From the IMG/VR virus record IMGVR_UViG_3300036403_000039, positions 1-64,000 of that record: a DNA stretch of 64,000 nucleotides; one strand, 5' to 3'. The first letter of the stretch is position 1, and the number at the start of each line of letters is the position of its first letter. The notes beneath the pieces are model-generated. The model had not been told where the DNA came from. It saw only the letters and a list, made by a program, of their open reading frames with translations, and made no database searches. The DNA is from a virus. Position numbers and translations under genes: made by a program. Positions 30,156 through 40,566 of this stretch are shown here, piece by piece.

Positions 30156-33100
30156 ATGGCCAAGCGAATTTCCATCCTCGTCGCGCTCGAAGGGGCCGAC
30201 GAGGGGCTCAAACGCGCTATCACGTCGGCCGAGCGCAGTCTCGGTGAGCTGTCGACCACCGCCAAGACCGCCGGGGCGAAGGCTGCCGCCGGAATGGCCG
30301 AGGTCAAGGCCGGGATGTCGGCCTTCGGCGATCAGGTGGCGACGGCCAAGACGCAGTTGCTGGCCTTCCTATCGATCAGCTGGGCCGCTGGCAAGGTGCA
30401 GGAGATTGTCCAGATCGCCGACGCGTGGAACATGATGTCCGCGCGCCTGAAGCTGGCGACGGCGGGACAGCGTGAGTTCACGACCGCGCAAGCGGCCCTG
30501 TTCGACATCGCCCAGCGCATTGGCGTGCCGATTCAGGAAACGGCCACGCTGTACGGCAAGCTCCAGCAGGCGGTGCGGATGCTGGGTGGTGAGCAGAAGG
30601 ATGCGCTCACGATTACCGAGAGCATTTCGCAGGCTCTGCGTCTGTCGGGTGCATCGGCCTCTGAGGCTCAGTCGTCCCTGCTGCAGTTCGGGCAGGCGCT
30701 CGCCTCCGGGGTGCTGCGGGGCGAGGAATTCAACTCCGTCGTCGAGAACAGCCCCCGTCTGGCGCAGGCTCTGGCCGATGGACTGAACGTGCCTATCGGG
30801 CGGCTGCGCAAGCTGGCCGAAGAAGGCCGACTGACTGCTGACGTGGTGGTCAACGCGCTGATGAGCCAGAAGGACAAGCTCGCCAGCGAGTACGCCCAAC
30901 TGCCGCAGACGGTGAGCCAGGCCTTCGAGCGCCTGCGCAATGCCTTCGGGCAATGGATCAACCGGGTCGATGAATCGACGGGCCTGACCAAGAAGCTGGC
31001 CGAGGCGCTGACCTTCCTGGCCAGCAACCTCGATACGGTGATGCAATGGCTCAAGCGGATCGCCGAAGTTGGGCTCGCGGTGCTGATCTATCGCCTGATC
31101 CCGGCGCTCATCACCGCTTGGCAGACCGCCGGTGCGGCGGCCGTTACCGCCGCCAGCGCCACCGCTGCCGCCTGGACGACGGCGAATCTGTCGGTGTCGG
31201 CAGCCGTGGCCAGCGTCGGCCTGCTCAAGACGGCGTTCGCCGTGCTGGGCGCGTTCCTGGTCGGATGGGAAATCGGGACGTGGCTGTCAGAGAAATTCGA
31301 GATCGTCCGCAAGGCGGGCATCTTCATGGTCGAGATGCTGGTCAAGGCGGTCGAGCAGTTGCGCTACCGCTGGGAGGCATTCGCCGCCATCTTCACGTCG
31401 GACACGATTGCTGAGGCGACCAAGCGCCACGAGGCCCGTCTCGCGGAGATGAACCAGATCTTTGCGCAGATGTACGCCGACGCGACCAAGGGGGCAGATG
31501 CGGCCAAGGGTGCAATGAACACCGCTGCGACGACCGCCGAGGAAATCGCCAAGCGGCTCGAAGCCGTGCGTCAGGGCACACAGGAGGCCGTCGGTCGCGG
31601 CGTCGAGGCCGTCCATAGCGCCCTGGAGAAACTGAAATCCCGCCTCGGTGAGGTCGAGCAGGCTGTCGGCAAGGCCAATCAGACGGTCAACGACGCCACT
31701 GCCAAGATGGCCGAGGCCTACAAGGGCCTAACGTCCATCGTCGAGGCCAACCTGCTGCGCCAGATCGAAGCGGTCAAGGCGCGCTACCAGCAGGAACAGT
31801 CGGCGCTGGAGACATCCAAGCAGTCCGAAGCGGCGCTGATCACCAAGTCGACGCAATTGCTGACAGATGCCCTCACGCAGCAGACAACGCTGCGGCGGCA
31901 GTCCACGACCGACACGCTGAAGCTCATTGACGATGAGTCCAAGGCCAGGATCGAGGCGGCACGTCGCCAGGGCCAGACTGAGGAAGAACGCCGCGCCAAC
32001 GTCCAGCGTGTTGAAAACGACATCCTGGCCACCAAGCGCCAGACGATGACGCAGGCGCTGGCCGAGTACCGGCAGCACATCGACGCGCTCAACGCCGAGG
32101 CCAACCGGCATCTGGCCGAGATCAAACGCATCGAGGAGGAGAAGCGCCAGCTCTCGATGACGACGGAGGAACGTGTCCGCGACATCCGTCGCCAGGGCAT
32201 GACCGACTTCGAGGCCACGGAAGACCGCAAGCGTCAGATCGCCGAGTACCAGGGGAAGGCCCGCGAGGCGCTGGCCAATGGTGAGTTCGAGCAGGCCCGG
32301 CAGCTCGCCCAGAAAGCGATGGATCTGGCCTCGCAGGTGGCCAGTTCGCAAACCAGCGAGGCCAAGCGCGGCGAAGACGCCCGCAAGCAGTCCGAACAGG
32401 CGGTTTCTCAGGTCACCCAACTGGAATCGCAGTCCCGCGACGCCTATCGCAAGCAGGAATACGCGCAAGCCGAAGCCCTGATGCGCCAAGCGGACGCGTT
32501 GCGCGCCGAACTGGCCCAGAAGACCAAGGATTCGGACACCCAGATCGCGCAGGGCAAGGATGGCGTCAACCAAGCCATCCAGCGCATCCGGGAATCAGAA
32601 GAAATTCTCAACAAGACCTTGGATGCCGAAGCCAAGGCTCACCAGACGGCCGCCCAGTCGGCATTGACCGCGCGCGCCCAGATCCAGCAGACCCTCACCC
32701 AGACCGAAAACCAGATCGACCAGATTACGGCCAAGCTGAAAGACGGGCTGAAGGTCACGTTGGATGCCGACACGACGCGCTTCGACAAAGCCATCGCTGA
32801 TCTGGACAAGGCCATCGCCGAGAAGGAATTCCTGCTCAAGATTCAGGCTGACTTGCAAGAGGCCGAGAAGAAGCTGCAGCAGTACGAGCAACTCCTCAAG
32901 GAAGGCAAGACGCTGCCCGTCGATGCCGATGTCTCCAAGGCCAAGGAGGCGTTGGCCAAGCTCAAGCTCTACGCTGACCAGAACTCGCAGTTCGAACTGA
33001 AGGTGGCGACCGAGAAGGCGCAGGCTGCGATCACCAACGTCGAGGGGATGATCAAGGCACTGGATCGCATCCAGACCGAGTCCCGGCATCAGGTCAGCAC

Positions 33101-34199
33101 CAACGCCGATGCGGCCCGCGCCGAGATCATGAGTCTCAACGGGGCCAACACCTCGAGCACGCACACGATCTACGTGCGCAAGGTGGAGGCAAACGCGACC
33201 GGTGGCTTGGTGGGCGCTGGCGTGCGCCGCTACGCCGATGGTGGCGCAGTGGCTCCGGCCTTTCCCAGAATGAGCGGCGGCTCGGTTCCAGGCTCAGGCC
33301 ATCACGACACCGTGCCGCGCACCTTGGATGCCGGTGCCTTCGTGATTCGCAAGGCTGCGGTGCAGAAATACGGCGGCGGTGCGCTCTCACGGCTGGCCAA
33401 CGGTGTCGCCCGATTTGCCGTCGGCGGTCGCGTGATGGCCTTTGGCAACGGTCGATCCCAAGGTGCCGATCCTGATGGCAAGCCGATTGTCCCGAAGAAG
33501 AACCGGGAGGCGGTCGAAGCTCTGAAGATGATCGATCTCGGCCTGCAAGGGATGAACGAGTACACGGGCTGGCTGCAGTGGAACTACGGCGCATCGGTCA
33601 GCCTGGACATGCGTAGCAAGACGATGGAAAGCTACGGCAAGCAGGCCCAGCAGGATCGGCGTGCGCTGGAGGACTTCATCAGCCGCAAGACGCTCACAGG
33701 CAACGAGCGACAGAACCTGGAGCGCATCAAGCAGACGTGGCGGCAGGCGATGGCCCAGCCACTGCTCTGGGGCAAAGACCTGGAGCGCGAGCTGATCGAC
33801 TACATGGAGCAGAACCAGGGCGAGTTCTACCGGCGCGGCGGCATGGCCAAGTCCGACACCGTACCGGCGATGCTCACGCCGGGCGAGTTTGTCGTGAACA
33901 AGGATGCCGTTTCCCGCTACGGCGCTGGCTTCTTCGAGGCGATCAACAACCTGTCCGCCCCGGCGCAAGCCCTGGCTGGTCGTGCGCTCGCGGGCGTTCA
34001 GGGCTTCGCGACTGGCGGTCTGGTGCAGCCAGGTAGCTCGCGGCTGACCCGTCCGGTGTTGGCGACTGATGCCGGGCCCAGCCGCACGGTGCGTGTCGAG
34101 CTGTCCTCGGGCGACCGCAAGGTCAATGCCTCCGTCGATGCGCGCGACGAGTCGCGCCTTCTTCAACTTCTTGACGCTGCCCGAACTCGGGCGGTGTGA
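30156..34199 (+). CDS. Tail tape measure protein
   Basis: A 1347-residue protein. A tape-measure domain lies at about residues 80-270 (MMSARLKLATAGQREFTTAQ, GVPIQETATLYGKLQQA, RGEEFNSVVENSPRLAQALADGL). A hydrophobic Ala-rich stretch follows at about 300-375 with likely membrane-penetrating helices. A very long coiled coil (about 480-970) is rich in Gln/Glu/Lys/Ala. Near the C terminus are two copies of a D(T)VP..L..G.FV..K.AV..YG.G unit (about 1050 and 1230). The length implies a tail of roughly 200 nm by the usual rule. It is ejected with DNA. Confidence 0.95.
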   Translation: MAKRISILVALEGADEGLKRAITSAERSLGELSTTAKTAGAKAAAGMAEVKAGMSAFGDQVATAKTQLLAFLSISWAAGKVQEIVQIADAWNMMSARLKLATAGQREFTTAQAALFDIAQRIGVPIQETATLYGKLQQAVRMLGGEQKDALTITESISQALRLSGASASEAQSSLLQFGQALASGVLRGEEFNSVVENSPRLAQALADGLNVPIGRLRKLAEEGRLTADVVVNALMSQKDKLASEYAQLPQTVSQAFERLRNAFGQWINRVDESTGLTKKLAEALTFLASNLDTVMQWLKRIAEVGLAVLIYRLIPALITAWQTAGAAAVTAASATAAAWTTANLSVSAAVASVGLLKTAFAVLGAFLVGWEIGTWLSEKFEIVRKAGIFMVEMLVKAVEQLRYRWEAFAAIFTSDTIAEATKRHEARLAEMNQIFAQMYADATKGADAAKGAMNTAATTAEEIAKRLEAVRQGTQEAVGRGVEAVHSALEKLKSRLGEVEQAVGKANQTVNDATAKMAEAYKGLTSIVEANLLRQIEAVKARYQQEQSALETSKQSEAALITKSTQLLTDALTQQTTLRRQSTTDTLKLIDDESKARIEAARRQGQTEEERRANVQRVENDILATKRQTMTQALAEYRQHIDALNAEANRHLAEIKRIEEEKRQLSMTTEERVRDIRRQGMTDFEATEDRKRQIAEYQGKAREALANGEFEQARQLAQKAMDLASQVASSQTSEAKRGEDARKQSEQAVSQVTQLESQSRDAYRKQEYAQAEALMRQADALRAELAQKTKDSDTQIAQGKDGVNQAIQRIRESEEILNKTLDAEAKAHQTAAQSALTARAQIQQTLTQTENQIDQITAKLKDGLKVTLDADTTRFDKAIADLDKAIAEKEFLLKIQADLQEAEKKLQQYEQLLKEGKTLPVDADVSKAKEALAKLKLYADQNSQFELKVATEKAQAAITNVEGMIKALDRIQTESRHQVSTNADAARAEIMSLNGANTSSTHTIYVRKVEANATGGLVGAGVRRYADGGAVAPAFPRMSGGSVPGSGHHDTVPRTLDAGAFVIRKAAVQKYGGGALSRLANGVARFAVGGRVMAFGNGRSQGADPDGKPIVPKKNREAVEALKMIDLGLQGMNEYTGWLQWNYGASVSLDMRSKTMESYGKQAQQDRRALEDFISRKTLTGNERQNLERIKQTWRQAMAQPLLWGKDLERELIDYMEQNQGEFYRRGGMAKSDTVPAMLTPGEFVVNKDAVSRYGAGFFEAINNLSAPAQALAGRALAGVQGFATGGLVQPGSSRLTRPVLATDAGPSRTVRVELSSGDRKVNASVDARDESRLLQLLDAARTRAV

Positions 34200-34209
34200 G
34201 TCCATTCCG

Positions 34210-34617
34210 ATGCAACTGAAGAACCTCTCCAATGAGGTGGCCTTGCTGCTGCCCGACGATTTGCTTTGGAGCGATGAGCATGCGTGGTCGCCCGCTGTGG
34301 CGGCCACGTCCTACCTCATCACCGGAGCCTTGCTGATCCAGTCCGCCACGCGGCAAGCCGGTCGCCCGATCACGCTGGTGGGCGCGCCCGATATGGCCTG
34401 GGTCACGCGCGCCACGGTCGAGCTGCTGCGCACGTGGGCGGCAGTTCCTGTCGGCAACACCACTGGCCGCTTTGCCTTGACCCTCAAAGACGGCCGCTCG
34501 TTGACCGTGGCCTTCCGCCACACAGAAACGGCCATCGAAGCCGAGCCGGTGCTGGGCATCCCGGCCCGCGCCGACACCGACTTCTATCGCCTGACCCTTC
34601 GATTCCTGGAGATTTGA
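34210..34617 (+). CDS. Tail-tip-region protein, unknown
   Basis: A 135-residue protein with a start MQLKNLSNEVALLLPDDLLWSDEHAW chosen because the longer frame runs back into the tape measure. It is beta-rich (LTLKDGRSLTVAFRHTETAIEAEPVLGI) and ends ADTDFYRLTLRFLEI. The position after the tape measure corresponds to distal tail or tip completion proteins. No named family recognised. Confidence 0.72.
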   Translation: MQLKNLSNEVALLLPDDLLWSDEHAWSPAVAATSYLITGALLIQSATRQAGRPITLVGAPDMAWVTRATVELLRTWAAVPVGNTTGRFALTLKDGRSLTVAFRHTETAIEAEPVLGIPARADTDFYRLTLRFLEI

Positions 34618-34618
34618 A

Positions 34619-37600
34619 ATGCCGATCCAATCCGGCGACGTGAAACTGCTGAAGTCCGCCGTGATGGCGGATGTGCCCGAGGGCGGTGGCGCGCCCACGG
34701 GCAACACCATTGCCGATGGCGTCTCGAACGCCATCTTTCCTGACATCTCCGAGCTGGATCGCGCCGGTGGCCGGGTCAACCTGCGCAAGTCCTTCGTGTC
34801 GGTGCAGACCGACGACACCGACACCTATTTCGGTGCCAACGTGATCGTGGCCGAGCCGCCGCAGGATGCGCGCGTCAGCGTCACGCTGTTCAGCACCGAG
34901 AAGACCTTCGACACGCGCGAGCAGGCCCAAGTCCGCATCGAGGCATACCTCAACAAGGGCCCCGAGTGGGCAGGCTACTTGTTCGAGAACCACATCGCGG
35001 GCCAGCGCGTTATTCAGCTTTTCCAGCGCACCACCGACACCGTTCCCAATGTCGGCCAGACCTTGGTCTTGATCGAGAACGAGGGCCTGGGCACCCAGAA
35101 GGAGCAGTACATCCGGGCCACCTCGGTGTCCGTCGTCGAGCGCACGTTCACTTACGACGGCGACAAGGACTACAAGGCCAGCATCGTCACGGTCGACATC
35201 AGCGACGCATTGCGCTACGACTTCACCGGCTCGCCTGCAAGCCGCACGTTCACCCGGGCCGCGAACAGCACCAAGACTCGCGACACGGTCGTGGCGGACG
35301 CCGGTACCTACGTCGGGGTGGTACCGCTGACGCAGGCTGCAGCAGTCGGCGACTTCACGATCAAGGGCACCTCGATCTACACGCAGTTGGTGCCGAGCGC
35401 GCAGACCGAGACGCCGATCTCGTTCGTTCCTCCCTACGCGGCCGCAGGATTGCCGGTTCCCGGGGCAGTGGCGGTGAGCTATACGGCCTACCACGCCTGG
35501 ACAACCAGCATCAAATTCAACCTGCCGGGCGGTTGCTTACCCGGGTCGCTGACCATCCAGACCGACGGCATCACGATCTTCGATGACGCGGGTCTGCTCA
35601 AGACCGCCAGCGGGACGATGGGCACCATTGATTACGCCAACGGCATCCTGACCCTGAACTCGGGGACGATGTCGAACGCGAAGGCCATCACCTACACGCC
35701 CGCTGCGCAGATTCTGCGTGCGCCGCAAAGCTCGGAGATCCCGGTCACGCCCGAGTCGCGCAGCCAGTCCTACGTGGGCACGGTCAACCCGGTGCCGCAG
35801 CCCGGCACGCTGTCGATCAGCTACATGGCCCAGGGCCGCTGGTACGTGTTGTCTGACAGTGGCAACGGGTCGCTCAAGGGCCTGGATGCCAGCTATGGCG
35901 CGGGCACCTTCAACAGGAATACCGGAGCCTTCGTGGTCACGCTGGGCGCATTGCCCGACGTGGGCAGTTCGCTCGTGCTGACCTGGAACGTGCCGACGCA
36001 GGAGACGCAGCAGCCGTCGACTACCCTCAAGGCGGCGCAGAGTCTTGCATTGAATCCGCCCGCAGGGACGGCGGTACAACCCGGCTCGCTCACTGTGTCC
36101 TGGGAGTATGGCGGCACCAAGACGGCAACGGCGGCCACCTCCGGCGTGCTGTCTGGTGCGGCCACCGGCAGTCTGAGCGTGGCGCAGAACCGCGTGGACT
36201 TCGCGCCCAATGTGCTGCCAGCGGTGGGCACGCAACTCACCGTGAGCTACGTCGCGGGCCCGAAGCAGGAAGATTCGTTTGCGCATCCGTCACGCAACGG
36301 ATCGGGGCTGTTGCCGGTCACCGCGACCCTTGGGGCCATCGAGCCGGGTTCGCTCGAAGTCGAGTGGAACACTTTCACCGACGAGGCGGTTCTCGGCGCG
36401 TACACCTTCGCTCAATTGCAGGAAATGGGCATCGCCGTGTCGATCTGGCGCGATCCTACGCAGATCGCCCGAGATGATGGGAACGGCGGCGTAGTGCTGA
36501 ACGGGATCTCTATTGGCACCGTCAACTACGCAACCGGTCAGGTGACATTCAATCCGGATGTCTCGATCCGTATCCCTCGCCCGGTCTACACGGCAGTCGC
36601 CATCAACGGCACGGGTCGGTGGCGGTTGAACTACGGTGGCATCTCCTACGTCGATGCGCCATCCCTGTACCCCAACGACGAGTCCGGCTACGTCAAGCTG
36701 CGCTACAACAGCGCGGGCTCGACCAGCAACCAGTCCGAGACCTTCCAGTTCCTCCCGGCCTTTAAGTTGGTGCCGGGTGTGAATGCCCAGGTGGTGACGG
36801 GCACGGTGCTTCTCTCCATCAGTGGGGCGCAGCCGTGGGGCGACAACGGCCAGGGCACGTTGCGCGAATTCACCACCAGCGGCTGGGTCACGCGCGGCAC
36901 GATCAACTACCTGTCTGGGGACGTGGCGCTGACGTCCTGGACGGCAGGAACGAACAACGCCATCACGCGAGCCAGTTGCGTGACCACGGTCGGCGAGAAC
37001 ATTTCAAGCGAGTTCGTCTTCCGCACCGGCGCGGCCCCGCTGCGCCCGGGCTCGCTGTCGATCCAGTACGCCCGTGCGGTCGGCGGCACGCAAAGCGTGA
37101 CGGCCGGAATCGACGGCAAGATCGATGCGACCGGCGTTAGCGGCGGTGTCGACTACGAAACCGGGCTGGTACGGGTTCGCTTCGGCACGATGGTCACTGC
37201 GGCCGGGAACGAGATCCAACCTTGGTACGCCGCCGACCGGGTGGGCACGGACGGCAAGATCTTCCGGCCTGAGCCGGTGGCTGCCTCCAGCGTGCGCTAC
37301 AGCGCGGTGGCCTACAGCTACCTGCCGCTGGATGCCGATCTGCTTGGTATCGACCCGGTGCGTCTGCCCAGCGATGGGCGCGTGCCGATCTTCCGTCCTG
37401 GTGGCTTTGCCGTGGTGGGCCACACCGGCAAGATCACCACCTCGGTCAGCAACGGCCAGACCATCAACTGCGCACGGGTGCGCCTGTCGCGTGTGCGCGT
37501 CGTTGGCCACGACGGGGCGGTGATCAACACCGGGTACTCCGCCGATCTGGAAGCGGGCACCGTCACCTTCATCAACGTGGCGGGCTACAGCCAGCCCGTG

Positions 37601-38182
37601 ACCATCGAGCACCGCATCGAGGACATGGCCGTGGTGCGCGATGTGCAGATCAGCGGTGAGATCAGCTTCACGCGCGCCCTGACGCACGAATATCCGCTGG
37701 GGAGTCACGTCTCCAGCGCGCTGGTGGCCGGTGACCTCTTTGCCCGCGTCAATCTGGTGTTCGACCAGTCGACGTGGAACGGCGCGTGGTCGGATGCCTT
37801 GTCGGGCAGCTCGGCAACAGCGACGTTCAACAACACGCAGTACCCGATCCGTGTGACGAACCGGGGCGCATTGACCGAGCGCTGGGTCGTTCGACTGACC
37901 AACAGCACCTCGTTCGAAGTCATCGGCGAGAACGTCGGCGTGATCGCCACGGGCAACACCAGCGCGGATTGCGCACCCAACAACCCGGCGACCGGCGTGC
38001 CGTACTTCCATCTGCCCGCACTTGGATGGGGCAATGGCTGGGCCACCGGCAACGTGCTGCGCTTCAACACCATCGGCGCGCAGTTCCCGGTCTGGGTGGT
38101 GCGCACCGTCCAGCAGGGGCCGGAGTCCGTGCCCGACGACAACTTCACGTTGCTGATTCGCGGCGACGTGGACACCCCCTGA
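34619..38182 (+). CDS. Very large phage tail protein with repeated beta domains
   Basis: 1187 residues, unlike lambda J in sequence. The N-terminal about 230 residues form one domain (VMADVPEGGGAPTG, FVSVQTDDTDTYFGA). From about residue 390 there are at least four copies of a roughly 80-100-residue unit. Each begins with PGSL(S/T/E)(I/V) followed by a beta strand and contains G..NY.TG.V near its end (around residues 395, 480, 570 and 800). A C-terminal segment ends PVWVVRTVQQGPESVPDDNF. Repeated immunoglobulin-like beta sandwiches in a tail-tip protein fit host-surface binding, but I see no enzyme motif. Confidence 0.8.
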   Translation: MPIQSGDVKLLKSAVMADVPEGGGAPTGNTIADGVSNAIFPDISELDRAGGRVNLRKSFVSVQTDDTDTYFGANVIVAEPPQDARVSVTLFSTEKTFDTREQAQVRIEAYLNKGPEWAGYLFENHIAGQRVIQLFQRTTDTVPNVGQTLVLIENEGLGTQKEQYIRATSVSVVERTFTYDGDKDYKASIVTVDISDALRYDFTGSPASRTFTRAANSTKTRDTVVADAGTYVGVVPLTQAAAVGDFTIKGTSIYTQLVPSAQTETPISFVPPYAAAGLPVPGAVAVSYTAYHAWTTSIKFNLPGGCLPGSLTIQTDGITIFDDAGLLKTASGTMGTIDYANGILTLNSGTMSNAKAITYTPAAQILRAPQSSEIPVTPESRSQSYVGTVNPVPQPGTLSISYMAQGRWYVLSDSGNGSLKGLDASYGAGTFNRNTGAFVVTLGALPDVGSSLVLTWNVPTQETQQPSTTLKAAQSLALNPPAGTAVQPGSLTVSWEYGGTKTATAATSGVLSGAATGSLSVAQNRVDFAPNVLPAVGTQLTVSYVAGPKQEDSFAHPSRNGSGLLPVTATLGAIEPGSLEVEWNTFTDEAVLGAYTFAQLQEMGIAVSIWRDPTQIARDDGNGGVVLNGISIGTVNYATGQVTFNPDVSIRIPRPVYTAVAINGTGRWRLNYGGISYVDAPSLYPNDESGYVKLRYNSAGSTSNQSETFQFLPAFKLVPGVNAQVVTGTVLLSISGAQPWGDNGQGTLREFTTSGWVTRGTINYLSGDVALTSWTAGTNNAITRASCVTTVGENISSEFVFRTGAAPLRPGSLSIQYARAVGGTQSVTAGIDGKIDATGVSGGVDYETGLVRVRFGTMVTAAGNEIQPWYAADRVGTDGKIFRPEPVAASSVRYSAVAYSYLPLDADLLGIDPVRLPSDGRVPIFRPGGFAVVGHTGKITTSVSNGQTINCARVRLSRVRVVGHDGAVINTGYSADLEAGTVTFINVAGYSQPVTIEHRIEDMAVVRDVQISGEISFTRALTHEYPLGSHVSSALVAGDLFARVNLVFDQSTWNGAWSDALSGSSATATFNNTQYPIRVTNRGALTERWVVRLTNSTSFEVIGENVGVIATGNTSADCAPNNPATGVPYFHLPALGWGNGWATGNVLRFNTIGAQFPVWVVRTVQQGPESVPDDNFTLLIRGDVDTP

Positions 38183-38205
38183 TTTCGTAGACAGGAACCA
38201 ATGAA

Positions 38206-39477
38206 ATGACCGACCTGACCGTCAAATACTTCAACAGCGGCATGACCGGCGCACCTCAGATCTCCAACAACTGGGGCGATCTGGTGACGATGCTCGATGC
38301 CTGCCTCGTCAATGGCTTCGCGCTGAAAGCCATCGACACCTTGACCTTCGCCGATGGCGTGGCCACCGCCACCATCACGGCGGGCCACGCATACCAGCCA
38401 CATCAGGTGGTGTTGGTCGCCGGAGCCGAGCAGCCCGAGTACAACGGATCGTTCCGCGTGCTGACAACGACCATGACCACGTTCACCTACGCGGTGACGG
38501 GCACGCCGGTGTCGCCTGCGACGACCACCACGAACCTGAGCGCCAAGGTGGCTCCGCTTGGGTGGGAGAAGCCATTCGCGGGGACGGGCAAGGCTGCCTA
38601 CCGCAGCAAGAACCCGCAGTCACCGCAGAACATCCTGCTGATCGACGACAGTCTCAAGACGCCGGGCTACACGACCACCTGGGCCAAGTGGGCGAATGTC
38701 GGCATCGTGGAAGACCTGGCGGACATCGACACCATCGTCGGCGCGCAGGCCCCCTATGACCCGAACAACCCGACGCAGAACTGGAAGCAAGTTCAAGCTG
38801 GCCAGTGGGGTTGGTACAAGTGGTACCACGGCCGCACCAGCGGCTACGACAACTCTGGTGACAGCGGCGGTGGCAATCGCAACTGGGTGCTCATTGGCGA
38901 TGACCGCCTGTTCTTTTTGTTTTGCACCAATGCTGCCGGATACGGGTGGTACGGGCGCAGCTCGTATTGCTTCGGCGATATCAGCGGCTTCAAGCCCGGC
39001 GACAACTATTGCACCGTGCTCTGCGCTGACGACCTTTACTGGAGCAACAGCAGCAGCGGCTATTCGAGTTACCCGGGGCAGTACAACGGCTACGGGCTGG
39101 TTTCGTCCCTGGACTTCACCGGCAAGGTGCTGCTGCGCAATCACACCCAACTCGGCAATCCCGTCCGGTTCGGACTCACGTCGCTGAACACCAACAACGG
39201 CCAGCAGATCTGCGGTCGGGGCCCGATGCCGTTCCCGAATGGAGCCGACTACAGCTTGTGGCTGTTGCCCACTTACGTGCGGCAGGAGGACGGCCATATG
39301 CGCGGCATCCTGCCCGGGATGCTGTGGATGCCCCAAGACCGGCCCTATAGCGATCAGACCATCGTGGACAACGTGGTGGGTCAGGCGGGCAAGCGTTTCT
39401 TGCTGGTCAGGACGCAGTACAGCTCAGAAACCGAAGGCGCACAAATCGCGTTCGACATCACTGGCCCGTGGAGGTAA
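38206..39477 (+). CDS. Phage tail protein with aromatic, Gly/Ser-rich C-terminal half
   Basis: A 423-residue protein. The N-terminal half has a beta-sandwich plan (TLTFADGVATATITAGHAYQPH, LTTTMTTFTYAV). The second half is rich in Trp/Tyr/Gly/Ser (WGWYKWYHGRTSGYDN, then SSGYSSYPGQYNGYGLVSS), as in carbohydrate-binding phage tail proteins. It lies directly behind the repeated tail protein. Receptor binding is plausible but inferred. Confidence 0.75.
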   Translation: MTDLTVKYFNSGMTGAPQISNNWGDLVTMLDACLVNGFALKAIDTLTFADGVATATITAGHAYQPHQVVLVAGAEQPEYNGSFRVLTTTMTTFTYAVTGTPVSPATTTTNLSAKVAPLGWEKPFAGTGKAAYRSKNPQSPQNILLIDDSLKTPGYTTTWAKWANVGIVEDLADIDTIVGAQAPYDPNNPTQNWKQVQAGQWGWYKWYHGRTSGYDNSGDSGGGNRNWVLIGDDRLFFLFCTNAAGYGWYGRSSYCFGDISGFKPGDNYCTVLCADDLYWSNSSSGYSSYPGQYNGYGLVSSLDFTGKVLLRNHTQLGNPVRFGLTSLNTNNGQQICGRGPMPFPNGADYSLWLLPTYVRQEDGHMRGILPGMLWMPQDRPYSDQTIVDNVVGQAGKRFLLVRTQYSSETEGAQIAFDITGPWR

Positions 39478-39480
39478 GCC

Positions 39481-40566
39481 ATGAGCTACCCGCTGAGCGA
39501 GTCTTTCGCCACGGCTCCGGCGACCGGCTACACCGCAGTCCTGGGCGGAATGTCCGCGACCCACAACAACGTGCAGCAGTCCATCGACATCTCGGCCCCG
39601 AACAGCCAGTCCATCCTGCGCTTCAACGAAACCGCACACGGCGACTTCTGGTTCGAGGCGGACATCGAGTTGTTGACCGACCCGAGCGCCCGCAAGCACA
39701 TCGGTCTGTGGATGACCACCGGCAACGGTTCCGAGGGCTACCGGTTCGCACATATTGACGGTGCCTGGAGCGTGACACGCTGGAACAGTGGTTTCGGCGA
39801 TGGCGCGGCAGTAACGGGCGGCGTCAACGATGGAGCCAAGCCGGTTGCCGGTGTTTCCGACGTGGCCCCGACCTTCAACGTCGGCCAGCGGATGACCCTG
39901 CGCTGCGAGGTCATCGTCGGAGCCTTCGACGCCAACGGTGTGCCGTGGGCCCGGCTGATCCAGTTCAAGGCCGGTGGGGTGCTGATGTTCCAGGTCGGGG
40001 ATGCTGCCTACCGGGGCAAGCTGATCCCGGGCGTGTTCCTGTATGGAGCCACGGCGCGCGTCCACGCCATCGCGGGTGACACGCCGTCAGGTCTGCCCTC
40101 GTTTCCCGCGACCGTCGGCGTGAACGTTGCCGATGACCTGCTGCCGCTGTCCGGTGGACCGACTTCGGTGCTGCCTGATCCCGCCGCCAGCATCGGCGTC
40201 AATGCCGATTGCGACCTGATGCGCCTGAACAGCCCCAACTCTGAGCTGTGGAACCGGGGTGGTGGCTACGACTGGCACTTCCACGCGATTCCGAACGGCC
40301 GCAAGGACATCCACTTCAGCGGCCACGGGGTGATCGTCGGAACCGTGAAGGAGAAGGGTCAGCCCGACCAGCCCCTGGTGCGGCGGGTGCAACTGATCAG
40401 CGAGAACACCCGCGTCCTTGTGGCCGAGACCTGGAGCGACACCACGGGCGCGTACCGGTTCGAGCTGATCGACCCAGCCCAGAGATACACCGTCGTCAGC
40501 TACGACCACAAGCAGATGTACCGCGCCGTGATCGCGGACAACCTTCATCCGGAGATGATGCCGTGA
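39481..40566 (+). CDS. Phage tail protein with two beta domains
   Basis: A 361-residue protein. Residues about 15-200 look like a concanavalin-like beta sandwich (QSILRFNETAHGDFWFEADIEL, TTGNGSEGYRFAHIDG, RMTLRCEVIVGAFDANG). The C-terminal domain (about 285-355) has HGVIVGTVKEKGQPDQPLVRRV and TGAYRFELIDPAQRYTVVSYD, the pattern of a carboxypeptidase-regulatory-like fold used in tail-tip adhesins. It overlaps the next gene by 4 bases. Confidence 0.75.
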   Translation: MSYPLSESFATAPATGYTAVLGGMSATHNNVQQSIDISAPNSQSILRFNETAHGDFWFEADIELLTDPSARKHIGLWMTTGNGSEGYRFAHIDGAWSVTRWNSGFGDGAAVTGGVNDGAKPVAGVSDVAPTFNVGQRMTLRCEVIVGAFDANGVPWARLIQFKAGGVLMFQVGDAAYRGKLIPGVFLYGATARVHAIAGDTPSGLPSFPATVGVNVADDLLPLSGGPTSVLPDPAASIGVNADCDLMRLNSPNSELWNRGGGYDWHFHAIPNGRKDIHFSGHGVIVGTVKEKGQPDQPLVRRVQLISENTRVLVAETWSDTTGAYRFELIDPAQRYTVVSYDHKQMYRAVIADNLHPEMMP

